Origin: Eutypella sp. D-1
Lineage: Eukaryota; Ascomycota; Sordariomycetes; Xylariales; Diatrypaceae
Assembly (NCBI GenBank): GCA_023313575.1
Contig: JAJTTP010000039.1
Span: 1-64,000, forward strand
Reading direction: 5' to 3'
Length of the DNA: 64,000 nucleotides
Below, in pieces: positions 9,851-18,815 of this stretch. Both the position numbers and the translations under genes were made by a program. A model generated the notes under the pieces. That model worked only from the letters and a program-made list of their open reading frames with translations, made no database searches and was not told the DNA's origin. The number at the start of each line of letters is the position of its first letter. Position 1 is the stretch's first letter.

Positions 9851-10195
9851 AGTGAAAGTAGGTAGTCACTATTATTGTGTATAAGGGCCAAATTCCGGGG
9901 AAGCCCTAATAGCTCTAATAACTAAAGATAAAAGGAATACTTCTTATCTGGCCTCATTAATGTCTGAGGGTATAGTAACATCATTAGAGATTCTAGTAAT
10001 AGGAATGGGTAATCGTGGATCTAAATCAGTAATATGTGGAAATATTGCTGTAAAAGAGCAACGAGTAGACGGTTCTTCAGATTCTAGGAATTTAGTTTCT
10101 GTATGGTGTACTCTAGTCGCCGGGGAGAGCCGGTTCTTGGGCGAAATTAAGTAATTCAAGATTAAAGTTATCACAATAGCCTATCCTTTATTGTT

Positions 10196-10798
10196 ATGAT
10201 TTCTTCTGTTTTTTATTCCTCTATCGAGTCGATTATTCTTTCTAATATCGAAACAGGGAAGGGAGAAGAATTTTCTTCTATGATACGGGCTGCGGAGTTT
10301 TTAGGTGTTCATATGACTACTGTTAAGAGGTATTTAATTAATAATAAGCCATACAAAGGTTGTATGATTACTAAAGCTAATTCTAGTTTAGATTCCTCTT
10401 CTATCTCTAGTCTAACTAATTCAAGACAGGCTGTATTATTAACTGACAGTGTTTCAGGAATTACCAAACAATTCTCTACAATGAGAGTCGCATACCAATT
10501 TTTGGAAATATCTCATAAACGACTCTTAAATTATTTAAAAAATAACGAGTCTTCGTCTGCAGATGGACAAGTTAGCACCATAAAAGGGTACATTATAACC
10601 AAGCTAGACTCAGTTAGACGAGGGTCTAAAGCTGTAGAAGTTACTAATATTCTTACAAATGAAGTAATTAAGTATTCTTCGAGAAGTTCAGCAGGTGAAG
10701 CTTTGGGTATTTCTCAGCCGAGTATTTCTGTTGATTTAAGTAGGAAACGTACTACTCCATTTAAAGGTATTTACCTTTTTAATTTAAGTTATGGTTAA
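10196..10798 (+). CDS. Three NUMOD1-like repeats, no nuclease domain (intron ORF)
   Basis: A 200-residue protein made of three related modules: about residues 18-62 (IETGKGEEFSSMIRAAEFLG, then a KPYKGCMITK end), 79-138 (DSVSGITKQFSTMRVAYQFL, then IKGYIITK) and 147-200 (LTNEVIKYSSRSSAGEALG, then TPFKGIYLF). Each has the beta strand - helix-turn-helix - basic end form of NUMOD1, which normally sits behind a GIY-YIG or LAGLIDADG nuclease. No GIY, YIG, HNH or LAGLIDADG motif is present. It could be the surviving 3' end of a HEG or an independent DNA-binding protein. The start is uncertain; an earlier non-ATG start or intron-edge read-in cannot be excluded. Confidence 0.7.
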   Translation: MISSVFYSSIESIILSNIETGKGEEFSSMIRAAEFLGVHMTTVKRYLINNKPYKGCMITKANSSLDSSSISSLTNSRQAVLLTDSVSGITKQFSTMRVAYQFLEISHKRLLNYLKNNESSSADGQVSTIKGYIITKLDSVRRGSKAVEVTNILTNEVIKYSSRSSAGEALGISQPSISVDLSRKRTTPFKGIYLFNLSYG

Positions 10799-10807
10799 TA
10801 TATTATT

Positions 10808-10897
10808 CGGGTGAGCCAGCCTAGTATATCTTTATACTTGAAAGAAAATAGAGTTAAACCTTTTAAAGGAAAATATATGTTCAAATTAGTAAACTAG
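10808..10897 (+). pseudogene. Fourth NUMOD1-like repeat remnant
   Basis: VSQPSISLYLKENRVKPFKG, then KYMFKLVN and a stop, lies just after the three-repeat ORF and resembles its third module (ISQPSISVDLSRKRTTPFKG). It appears to be a duplicated module cut off by a stop. Confidence 0.65.
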
Positions 10898-11022
10898 ATT
10901 ACTGTGGTATACATCGCTCCGGATAACTTTACCAGATGGGGTATGAATTGCAGAGATAAGAATAAAAGTTTACTTATTTTTGTCATTAACATAATTAGAG
11001 GATTAATTTGTTGACACGAATG

Positions 11023-11226
11023 TCAGGCCATATGCTTTTAAGTATATTATCAGGTTTTACTTACAATATAATGAGTTCAGGTATTGTTTTTTTTTTTTTT
11101 GGTTTGGTCCCTTTGTCATTTATTATAGCTTTTTCGGGTTTAGAATTTGGGATTGCTTTTATTCAGGCTCAAGTGTTTATTATATTAAGTTGTTCATATA
11201 TAAAAGATGGATTAGATCTTCATTAA
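11023..11226 (+). CDS. atp6: ATP synthase subunit 6, exon 2
   Basis: Encodes the ATP6 C-terminus: SGHMLLSILSGFTYNIM, LVPLSFIIAFSGLEFGIAF, then IQAQVFIILSCSYIKDGLDL and H before TAA at 11224-11226. These are the last two membrane helices and the family's usual ending. The in-frame sequence just upstream (LTRM) lies within the uncertain splice window. A run of 14 T at about 11088-11101 reads through in frame as phenylalanines and is prone to length variation. The following frame is not part of ATP6. Confidence 0.93.
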   Translation, partial: SGHMLLSILSGFTYNIMSSGIVFFFFGLVPLSFIIAFSGLEFGIAFIQAQVFIILSCSYIKDGLDLH

Positions 11227-12311
11227 TTGATATTTATAATACAATAAAAAGTTGTCTTATTTACTTTTATGAAAAAATCGCTAAACTTAATTTAGAGTGA
11301 GGTAAAACAAGCCCTCCTAAACCTCATGCCTTTGTAAGTTGTCCTTTACAAAGTAGTTTTTTTTGGAATGTTATAAACAAATTTAGTGCTAAATTTTCAT
11401 GGGTTAAATTAATTATTATGGCATTAGTAGGGATATTATCTTTCTATTTTAAAAATGAACTTACTGATTTACTACTTAGTTTAAGCTCTGTGGGCGTTTC
11501 ACTCAATGAAGAAATTTTGGCAATTTTTATGGGTTTGATTAGTACATTAGTTTATTTATTCCGTAACTTTTTAAGTTCAATGCTTGAAGGTGTTTTTGAA
11601 TGTTTTAATATTCCAATAAATGGTGGCCATGTTGGTAAAATAAAAATAGATTCTAACATTAAAACTCATCTTGAAGTAAGAACAGATAAAGCAACTTCAG
11701 GTTCAAATACTGTACCAGATTCTCCAGAGATAGTGTCTAACTTGAAAAGGGAAATGGATGATTTAAGTGCTGCAAATCAACGGTTTTTAGATGTCTTCAA
11801 GTTATGAAATGAAGTACCAACATTTGAAGGTCTTGACTGAAACAAACATAAAGATGCTATGGTGTTTATAAAATTACTTCAAGATCAGGCCGATATGGTT
11901 AGTAAGTGATTTATAAATAGGATGACTTGAACAGATACTGTGCTTAAGGATATAAAAATGTCTGGGGCTACTATAAATGAAATAGAGGAGTTACATCGTA
12001 AAGTTAGGGATAAACAAGATGAATATTTCGATAAAGTATCTGCATTATCAGATAAAGAGGGACGAGGTGTTGAAAGACATGCAAAAGAATTCTTTTCTTT
12101 AGCTAATGGTTTTCGTAATGACGTTAACAAGTTATTAAATAAGGGGGAAAATATAATGCATGACGGTATTAGAAAAAGTTCTTTATATAAAGATCCCGAA
12201 ATAAAAAAAATATTTAATCAATATTATCCTGAATTCAAAAAAGCATTTATCGAAGAGGATACGAAATTAAGAAAAAAATGCTCAGAATTTATAAATGCTA
12301 AAAAAGATTAA
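11227..12311 (+). CDS. Unknown membrane/coiled-coil protein with COX1-tail-like N-terminal segment
   Basis: In the UGA=Trp code one frame is open from the atp6 stop to TAA at 12311, about 360 codons. Early in it is LEWGKTSPPKPHAFVSC then PLQS, resembling the extreme C-terminus of fungal COX1. Two hydrophobic stretches follow (LIIMALVGILSFYF and LAIFMGLISTLVYLF), then a long charged, helix-rich region (EIEELHRKVRDKQDEYFDKV) likely to form a coiled coil. Several UGA codons are read through, including 11805, 11838 and 11919. The first in-frame ATG is 11418, after the COX1-like part, so the true start is unresolved. I do not recognise the family. The frame may be a chimera like the one at 12970. 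Confidence 0.6.
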
Positions 12312-12395
12312 TTCACAAGAAGTAACTTTGCCTTCATTCTAGGTAGATTTATAAGGTAAATCTACCTAAGGTCAATATGAAATATAATTGGTATC

Positions 12396-12641
12396 ATGGC
12401 TGTTATATTGGTAGTTGTAGGCTTAATTTTAGGTGCTTTTAATATGGAACCTGGTAAAAGGGTACCACACCAAACGGATCCCAAGTATAAGCCGGTATCA
12501 TCTTCTTCATCTGGCCCTAGGAATATGGATTTACTTCCATTGGTACCGAAGGGAGGTCCACGCTTACCTGTTCTTGAACCACCTGTTCCAGATGTTGGTC
12601 CTCCTAAAAAAATGGAAGACTATAAAAATGGAAGACTATGA
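12396..12641 (+). CDS. Small membrane-anchored proline-rich protein, unknown
   Basis: An 81-residue frame starting MAVILVVVGLILGAF, a single hydrophobic helix, followed by a polar proline- and serine-rich tail (GPRNMDLLPLVPKGGPRLPV, then PDVGPPKKMED). It has no match I know. It lies between two chimeric genes and uses no UGA codon. A hairpin (GGTAGATTTATAAGGTAAAT, about 12331-12371) precedes it. It may be a real small protein or decay from a longer one. The stretch 12642-12969 holds no gene I can see. Confidence 0.35.
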   Translation: MAVILVVVGLILGAFNMEPGKRVPHQTDPKYKPVSSSSSGPRNMDLLPLVPKGGPRLPVLEPPVPDVGPPKKMEDYKNGRL

Positions 12642-12969
12642 AGAAGGTGGTGTCACTTATTTGGGGTAATTTACTTAGACGTTCTCATTCGACTAATTCT
12701 TTATCTTGGTAGCTTAAGGGTAAGGCTACGTCTACGCCTATGCTTCGCGGATCCAACTGATAATGGGTTCTATTCTACTAATGATTTAAAGTCTTAAAAA
12801 GTGTTTGGAGTCTACCCAATACTTTAAGAATGAAATAAAACCTTTTTTTGTTCTGCATATTTTCTGAAATAAGGTCATATGTCCGTCCTAATTTCTAAGG
12901 CGCCGTTATACTGAGCGAAATTACATATTATATAATTCAAGATTTATAATCTAAATTTGTTGAAAACAA

Positions 12970-14625
12970 ATGACTAACAATTACATATTTAGTGGGGTTA
13001 AAAAAAAAATAAAGAAATTGATACAAGTAGCAAAAATAATAGGTACAGGTTTAGCTACAACTGGTTTGATTGGAGCTGGAGTTGGAATAGGTGTAGTTTT
13101 TGGTGCATTAATTTTGGGATTTGTATTCAGTGAAGCCACTGGATTATTTGCCTTAATGATGGCTTTTTTGCTTTTAAGTGTTGCTTTATTTAAACAGAGT
13201 TATCTTAGTTTAGAGTGAGCTTTAAATAGTCCACCTAAACCACATATTTTTAATTTATCATTGGAAAGTTCTTCTTTTTCCATGATGGGCCTTTTTGATG
13301 AAAGTAAGCCATATGCTGTAGAAGGAAAAGGTATTTACATTATTACAAAGGATGGTAGGAAGGTTATAGACGGGTGTTCAGGTGCTGGTGTATCTAGTAT
13401 TGGTCACAGAAACCGCAGAGTGATTGATGCTATTACAAAACAGAACAAAACGGGTATAAGTTATCTGTCTTCATCTTGGGGTAGTAGAGTGGTCGATGAT
13501 TTCTGTAAGTTTATCATAAGAGGTACAGGAGGTAAAATGGTCAGGGTATACATCGTTAACTCAGGGTCTGAGTCAACCGAAGTTGCAATGAAGCTAGCTT
13601 ATTCTTATCATCGCGAAAATAATGACCCTAGACGGATCAATATCATTTCAAGGGTGGGTTCTTATCATGGGGCTACCTTGTTACCTTTGACTATATCAGG
13701 GTTTTATGCCCGTAAACATTATTACAATGCAATACTAAATAAAGATAATTTTTATTACGTTTCCGCTTGTTACGCTTACCGTCAAAAATTAAAAGGGGAG
13801 ACAGATGTGGCTTTCGTGTATAGAAAAGCAGCAGAACTGGAGGCAAAAATCCTGGAGATAGGTCCTGGTACAGTTATGGCCTTTATCCTCGAGCCTGTGG
13901 TAGGTGCAGCATTAGGATGTGCTCCTTTTGTTCCGGGTTATTTAAAGGCTATGCGGGAGGTATGTGATAAATATGGTGTACTTTTAATATATGATGAAGT
14001 TATGTGTGGTATGGGTAGGACTGGTACTATGCATGCATGACAAGCAGAAGGTGTTGGGCCTGATATTCAGACTAATGCTAAAGGGCTTGGTGGAGGATAC
14101 GTCCCTATAGCGATGGTGTTAGCCTCTAAAAAGGTTATTGATGTTATAAATAAAGGTAGTGGGGAGTTTGTCCACGGGCAGACCTATGAAGGAATGCCAT
14201 CCACTGTTGCAGGTGCTCTCGAAGTTCAGAGAGTCATAAAAGATAATAAATTAGTAAAAAATGTATCCAAACAGGGGGCATATTTAGGATGATGTCTTAG
14301 AGCTGTTTTAAGTAATCACCCTAATGTTGGAGACATTAGGGGACTGGGTCTTTTCTGAGGTATAGAGTTTGTAGAAAATAAAGGGACTAAAAAACCCTTT
14401 GACCCAAAACTTGAAATTGCTAAAAGAATTGTTGACTTGGCCTTCTCACCTGAATTTAACCTAGCAATTTACTATGGGGGATTTGCAGGATATTATATCC
14501 ATATAGATCGTATTATAATTGCTCCTCCATTTATTATCAAGAAAAAGGAGGTGGATTGTATAGTGGAAATTCTATCAAAAGTAATTGAGAGAGTTTTCAA
14601 TGAAGTTGGCACTAAGAGGATATAG
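12970..14625 (+). CDS. Chimeric ORF: deleted ATP9 + COX1 tail + class-III aminotransferase
   Basis: One 551-codon frame with UGA as Trp. Residues about 15-75 are ATP9 ([20 protein letters not shown], then [17 protein letters not shown]), but the polar loop between the two helices is missing: VVFGALILG runs straight into FVFSEA. Residues about 78-98 are a COX1-tail-like linker ([14 protein letters not shown]). From about 100 on is a PLP-dependent class-III aminotransferase: [14 protein letters not shown] (cofactor phosphate), SYHGATL, EPVVGA, YDEV with Asp342, AKGLGGGY with Lys371 as the expected Schiff-base lysine, then [14 protein letters not shown] gives Trp at MHAW and GLFWG, both usual Trp sites in the family. 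Catalytic residues are intact and the length is normal (about 440). The ATP9 part could anchor the enzyme in the inner membrane. Substrate unknown. Alternatively translation starts internally at the Met codons near 13282. Confidence 0.85.
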
Positions 14626-15384
14626 CGCAATAGTTTAGAAAACATGTTTATATTGACCTTGGGGTCAAGATAATTAAGGTTTAACTATATGATTTATACA
14701 TGATGAAAAAAAAGTAAAAAATAACCCTTAATTACATAAATAGGTGAAATGATTTTATTTATATTATTAAGTATATTAGTTAAAATCTTATATACTATTT
14801 TAGAATAAAAAGTTTTAGAGATAATAATAAACTAAATTTGAGAGAATTTAAGTAAAGTTATAGTAGACAACGTGTCCGTATATATAATTACTTTAAGCGA
14901 AAGGTTTAGGTTTTAAATAGAAAATATAATAAATTAAGCCTTCGGTTCAGTATGTACTCTTCACGTTATTATTTTTGGAATAAAATTGCATAGGGTTCCT
15001 TAAATTTTTGTGCATGCGAAGTTAGCGCCGTCACACTGAGCGAAAAAAAAAGTTTTTTGATTAAAAATTACTACATAAACAGTGATGAGAACATATTAAC
15101 CTAAAAAAATTAATAAATGAAGGATGGATAGTTTTATCTGAACCTATGATTTAAAAGCGAGCTTTGCAAAGCCTACATAAGACTATAATTTAGAGAGATA
15201 ATTGCCTAGAAATAGCTTGGTATTATCCGAAACTTTTTAAGCCAGGAACTTTTGGTACAGTTTTCATAAAATAATTCCAAAAGTTGTTTATACTATAGTT
15301 TTTTGAGAAAACCCTAAATTTATAGTGATGGGTTTGCCATCAATATTTTACAGATGGATTTACCATCAATATTTTACAATAAAT
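14626..15384. other. AT-rich spacer, no gene seen
   Basis: Between the aminotransferase fusion and rns. It contains a short segment (GCGCCGTCACACTGAGCG, about 15026) similar to one at 12899, and a doubled TGGATTTACCATCAATATTT unit near 15330-15380. I see no tRNA or protein frame. Confidence 0.6.
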
Positions 15385-16443
15385 AAAATTCTATTATATA
15401 GGTGAGTTTGGTGATGGCTCTGATTGAACGCTGTCTAAATGCTTGACACATGCTAATCGGACGTTTAATTTAAATAATATTTTTATTAAAAGTGGTGTAC
15501 AGGTGAGTATAGATATCCGGCCTACCTTAAAGTGAGGGAAAGATCCCTCATAATAAAAAAAAGGGATAAAAAAAAAAATTATAAAAAATGATATAACAGA
15601 CTATCAGAAGCATGAAATGATATAACAGACTATCATGAAATGATATAACAGACTATCATAATTCACAGACTATCATAATTCACAGACTATCATAATTCTC
15701 TTAAGATCTGGTGTGCGAAGCGGGTTGTTTTTACATTAAACGACGTGCATCCGCTAACCATGAGAGAAAAAATGATACCCGCTTTAAGAGGACTTAAGGA
15801 GTTATCGTCGGGATAGGTAGTTGTTAAGGTTATTACTTAACAAGCCTTAATTCTCGTAGTCGAAGCTGAAAGGTTGATCGACCACACTGGGTCTGAAAAA
15901 ACCCCAGGGCAAGCGAGTACAGCAGTGGGGGATTTTGGTCACTTGTCCGCGCGACAGAACTGGCAACTTAGAGGAATGGTAGCTTCTCTAATAAGTTAGG
16001 GGGCTACAAATTGACATATCAAATAAAGTTCTAAATGTGTAATTGATAATGACGATATGCAGATTTATGCCTTGACTAATTACGTGCCAGCAGTCGCGGT
16101 AATACGTAAGAGGCTAGTGTTATTCATCTGAAATAGGTTTAAAGGGTACTTAGACGGTAGATATTTGCCTTTTAAAAGGTACATTATCGACTAGAGTTTT
16201 ATGCGAGGAGGTCGTACTTAAGGTGTAGAGATTAAATTTGTTGATACCTCGGGGACTGATAAAGGCGAAGGCAACCTCTTATGTAAAAACTGACGTTAAA
16301 GGACGAAGGCACAGAGAACAAACAGGATTAGACACCCCAGTAGTCTTTGCAGAGAATGATGAATGCTATAGGTTAGGTTAACTTGGCCTATAAATGAAAG
16401 TGTAAGCATTTCACCTCAAGAGTAATGTGGCAACGCAGGAACT
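15385..16443 (+). rRNA. rns: Small-subunit rRNA, exon 1
   Basis: Begins with the universal 5' region (GAGTTTGGTGATGGCTCTGA, then TTGAACGCTG, at 15404). It includes the 530 loop (GTGCCAGCAGTCGCGGTAAT at 16085), the 790-type segment GATTAGACACCCCAGTAGTC at 16326, and CAAGAGTAATGTGGCAACGC before the intron. A block of tandem repeats (15583-15700) expands one variable region. The 5' end is approximate. The exon breaks at ...GGAACT, equivalent to about position 915 of E. coli 16S. Confidence 0.93.
15583..15700. repeat. Nested tandem repeats within rns
   Basis: Three copies of a roughly 21-nt unit built on AATGATATAACAGACTATCA are followed by copies of a 17-nt unit (CATAATTCACAGACTAT). All share the core ACAGACTATCA. 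They sit in a variable region of the small rRNA. Confidence 0.9.
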
Positions 16444-16639
16444 GAAAAAACGTGAGATTATTTTTATCCTAGATAGAATTATTTAGGATTAGCCACAAAA
16501 AAATATAAATTAATAATATTCCAGTGTTGGTTCGATTCCAACTCTATAAATTTAATTTTTGTTTAGATTATTTTAAGATATTATTGAAATAACTAATAAT
16601 TAGCTTAATTTTATATTTATTATTACTTTCAGTTTACGA

Positions 16640-17110
16640 TAGTATACCTGAAAATAGATAAAAGTCCAGAACTAGAATTCACTAGTATAAAAGTGAAGCT
16701 AACTTTTAAGGGTTCCTATAATAGGATGGATCGGATCTTTGGTACTACTGAAATATAATTAAAAATTAAGCAAATTTTACTATGTGTAGTTTAGAAGTTA
16801 TACTATAGCAGTCATTAATCTATGAAATAGTGAACGTAATTGGCCTCGGGGAGTTTGGGCATAAAACTTGACGAGGGGTAGGAACGCATACGACCTAGGA
16901 CAAAGGTAATAGACAAGAAATCCGGAGCTGATATATTAAATTTCGAAAATCAATGGAAAAATAGATATTGCAGGGAGCGTTACGGAACCTGCATTTATAC
17001 TTCGCCGTAGAGAGTAATATACTACCATTGACCAGGTAGATTCTATAAGTTATCAGAAGAAGATGGCGAGGTCTCAACTGGTAGTAAAATTCTTCAGCTA
17101 TCTCAATAAA
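16640..17110 (+). other. Structured segment shared by rns intron and rnl
   Basis: Much of this stretch recurs at about 63220-63890, e.g. GAAGTTATACTATAGCAGTC, GTGAACGTAATTGGCCTC, GAACCTGCATTTATACTTCG, then CCGTAGAGAGTAATATACTA and GAGGTCTCAACTGGTAGTA. Parts such as TGAAATA, followed by a TAG-TT and GCAGTC block, resemble domain V of large-subunit rRNA, but later parts do not fit. It may be an rRNA-derived piece or the core of an intron type I cannot name. Confidence 0.6.
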
Positions 17111-17128
17111 TAAAAAAAAACCTAGATT

Positions 17129-17674
17129 AGGGAAACCGACAGTTATATTTATAATAAAGAATATTTTTATTTTAAATAATTATTTTTTACCTTTTCTTGG
17201 AAATATGGCTTTCATCAGTAAAAAGGGTAAAGATTTTTTAAGTTTTAAAATAATCTGTAATGCAGTGTATAAAGGTTCACATAAAATAGAAGAAATTAGA
17301 TCATTAATTTTAAGATTAACTTATAATATGAATAATTTTAGATTGTCTAATAATACAAAACCCGTCGTATGATTAAGTGAAGAGGAAATTGATAAAATTA
17401 TTAATGCCGAAGCTATTTTTGAATATCTTAGCGATGGTTGTATTATAGACAAAAGAACTAATAAACCTTTATCTTCTTTTAGAAATTGTATTTATGAGAT
17501 AACATTATCAAGTGGTGAAATTATATTAGTTGATACACTAAAAGAAACTTTAAGTAAGGTAAACGTTAGTTTTAGAAGTTTAAAAAAATCATTAGATAAC
17601 AGTGAATCTGTAAAACTTGAAAGTTTTGAAGTAAAGAGAATTCCTATCTTTATGTCCTATAATTTAAATAAATA
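17129..17674 (+). pseudogene. C-terminal part of a LAGLIDADG + NUMOD1 HEG
   Basis: The open frame reads KPTVIFIIKNIFILNNYFLP, then FISKKGKDFLSFKIICNAVY, the MNNFRLSNN end of a second LAGLIDADG domain, WLSEEEIDKIINA (UGA Trp) and a NUMOD1-like tail ending at TAA. It aligns end to end with the last 180 or so residues of the cox3 intron ORF ending at 37020. All N-terminal sequence, including both LAGLIDADG motifs, is missing, and the break coincides with the end of the shared segment. The protein cannot be an active nuclease. Confidence 0.8.
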
Positions 17675-17689
17675 AAAATAAATTGAGGG

Positions 17690-17905
17690 AAGGTTACAGC
17701 CTTACAATTTATAGGATTTATAGAAAAATTCGGTGAAACGGTTAATGACATCCTGGTAGGAGACCGTCGGCAGTTGTAAATGTCGCTACAGACTAGATCA
17801 CCGGGGTTAGGCTGAAATGTCTGTCCAAATGTATAGTCGGGTTCTGTAATGAGTATGATATCATAAAGGGGAAGGATAATCCAAGTTTTATTTATCAAGT
17901 GAGTC
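17690..17905 (+). other. Group I (IB-like) intron core, rns
   Basis: Conserved strands AGACCGTCGGCAGTTGTAAA, GCTACAGACTAGATCA and AATGTATAGTCGGGTTC. The same core recurs at about 26500 (nad6 intron), 37080, 38275 and 43125 (cox3 introns). Confidence 0.8.
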
Positions 17906-18041
17906 GCGCCTTATCTTTGATCGGCGCAACGACGCTTCGCTAACCCTCCGGGTGTAGTACGCTTCGCTACTCGTAAAATAAAAACTACATACAGTGGATA
18001 GTTATCATCACGGTAATAATAACCCTTAATTAATCAGAACT

Positions 18042-18730
18042 GAATCACTAGACCGTTTCTGACACCAGCAGTGAAGTATGTTATTTAATTCGATGACCCG
18101 CGAAAAACCTTACCACAATTTGAATATAATTTGCAGAGAAAAAAAACCGTTCTTTTGGGTTTTTTTGAACTAATTAGTCAAGCTAAGAAATTAGTAGAAC
18201 AAGTGTTGCACGGCTGTTTTCAGTTAATGTTGTGAAACTGCGGATCCGTCCGTGTAATTAACGAATACCCCGGCTTTATTTGTAAGATTACTAAAATAGA
18301 GCATTTTCTAGCCCGCTACAATGGTTAGGACAAAAGGGAATAAGACAAGTCATCATGGCCTTAATATTGTGGGCTATAGACGTGCCACGTAGTCCTAGAC
18401 AAAGAGAAGCAAAACTGCGAAGTCAAGCGAACCTCAGCAAAATAGGATAAAATATGGAAATGGATTGTAGCCTGAAATTCGGCTGCATGAATAAGAAATT
18501 GCTAGTAATCGTGAATCACCACGTCACGGTGAATAATACTTTGGATTGGTACTAATCACTCGTCACATGCTGAAATGAGTTAGTGCAATAAGTTTGCTCT
18601 CTTATTATAAGTAAGTAAATGATAGGATTTAGATGTTATAGTAGGATTCTTCGTATGCGCGATTCGGATTAGTGTTAAGTCGAAATACGGTTCGTGTAGT
18701 GGAAGTTGCACGGGATTCATAAATTTTAAC
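18042..18730 (+). rRNA. rns: Small-subunit rRNA, exon 2
   Basis: The 3' part of 16S-type rRNA: ATTTAATTCGATGACCCGCG then AAAAACCTTACC (18085-18112), the GTGTTGCACGGCTG segment, CTACAATGG near 18316, GCTAGTAATCGTGAATCACC near 18501, and the usual 3' minor domain. The mature 3' end is an estimate near CGGGATTCAT. The last 40 or so bases are repeated at about 19897-19938 after the GIY-YIG debris. Confidence 0.92.
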
Positions 18731-18757
18731 CAAAAAAATAATAAAAAAAAAGCCTGG
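18696..18757. repeat. rns 3'-end direct repeat, copy 1
   Basis: GTAGTGGAAGTTGCACGGGA then TTCATAAATTTTAACC, an A-rich tract and AGCCTG. The same block returns at 19897-19950, so the 3' end of rns plus the start of the following tRNA-like sequence is duplicated around a 1.1-kb HEG segment. Confidence 0.92.
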
Positions 18758-18815
18758 GAGAAGGAAATAAATTGTATGAATTTTATTTTGGTTCAAATCC
18801 AAAACAGGTAAATGA
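18751..18815 (+). tRNA. tRNA-like sequence 1
   Basis: AAGCCTG can pair with a later CAGGT strand, and TTTGGTTCAAATCCAAA is a good T-arm. The middle (GGAGAAGGAAATAAATTGTA) is too short and does not give D and anticodon arms, so I cannot assign an amino acid. Probably a truncated copy of the sequence at 19945. Confidence 0.3.

Larger units (their letters stand above)
9851..11022 (+). other. atp6 group I intron
   Basis: Splits ATP6 between LGAN and SGHMLL. Conserved core segments are visible: AATTCCGGGGAAGCCCTAA at about 9890, TCGTGGATCTAAATCAG at about 10013, AGAGCAACGAGTAGACGGTTC at about 10056, then a TGTACTCTAG strand near 10108. The same core sequence recurs in rnl introns near 52500, 54780 and 62610. 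The intron carries a NUMOD1-repeat ORF. Confidence 0.8.
16444..18041 (+). other. rns intron, composite
   Basis: It separates GGAACT from GAATCACTAGACCG; the joined sequence matches normal fungal rns. Inside are three parts: a structured segment shared with rnl (16640-17110), the 3' half of a LAGLIDADG ORF with abruptly missing 5' sequence (17129-17674), and a group IB-like core (17690-17905, AGACCGTCGGCAGTTGTAAA, then CTACAGACTAGATCA). Near 16518 is an isolated tRNA-type T-arm (GTTGGTTCGATTCCAAC). Confidence 0.85.

Noticed and set aside
9944..10174. Overlapping plus and minus frames in the atp6 intron
   Set aside because: Both cover the group I core; the plus-strand KEQRVDGSSD string is the same core seen in rnl.
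16640..17110. RNase P RNA gene
   Set aside because: GAAATCCGGAGCT loosely resembles a conserved RNase P strand, but the partner strand is missing and the second copy near 63700 does not keep the motif.
17650..17898. Minus-strand frame over the rns intron core (and a similar one at 37057-37242)
   Set aside because: These are the antisense of the repeated GACCGTCGGC intron core, so the similarity between them reflects RNA structure.
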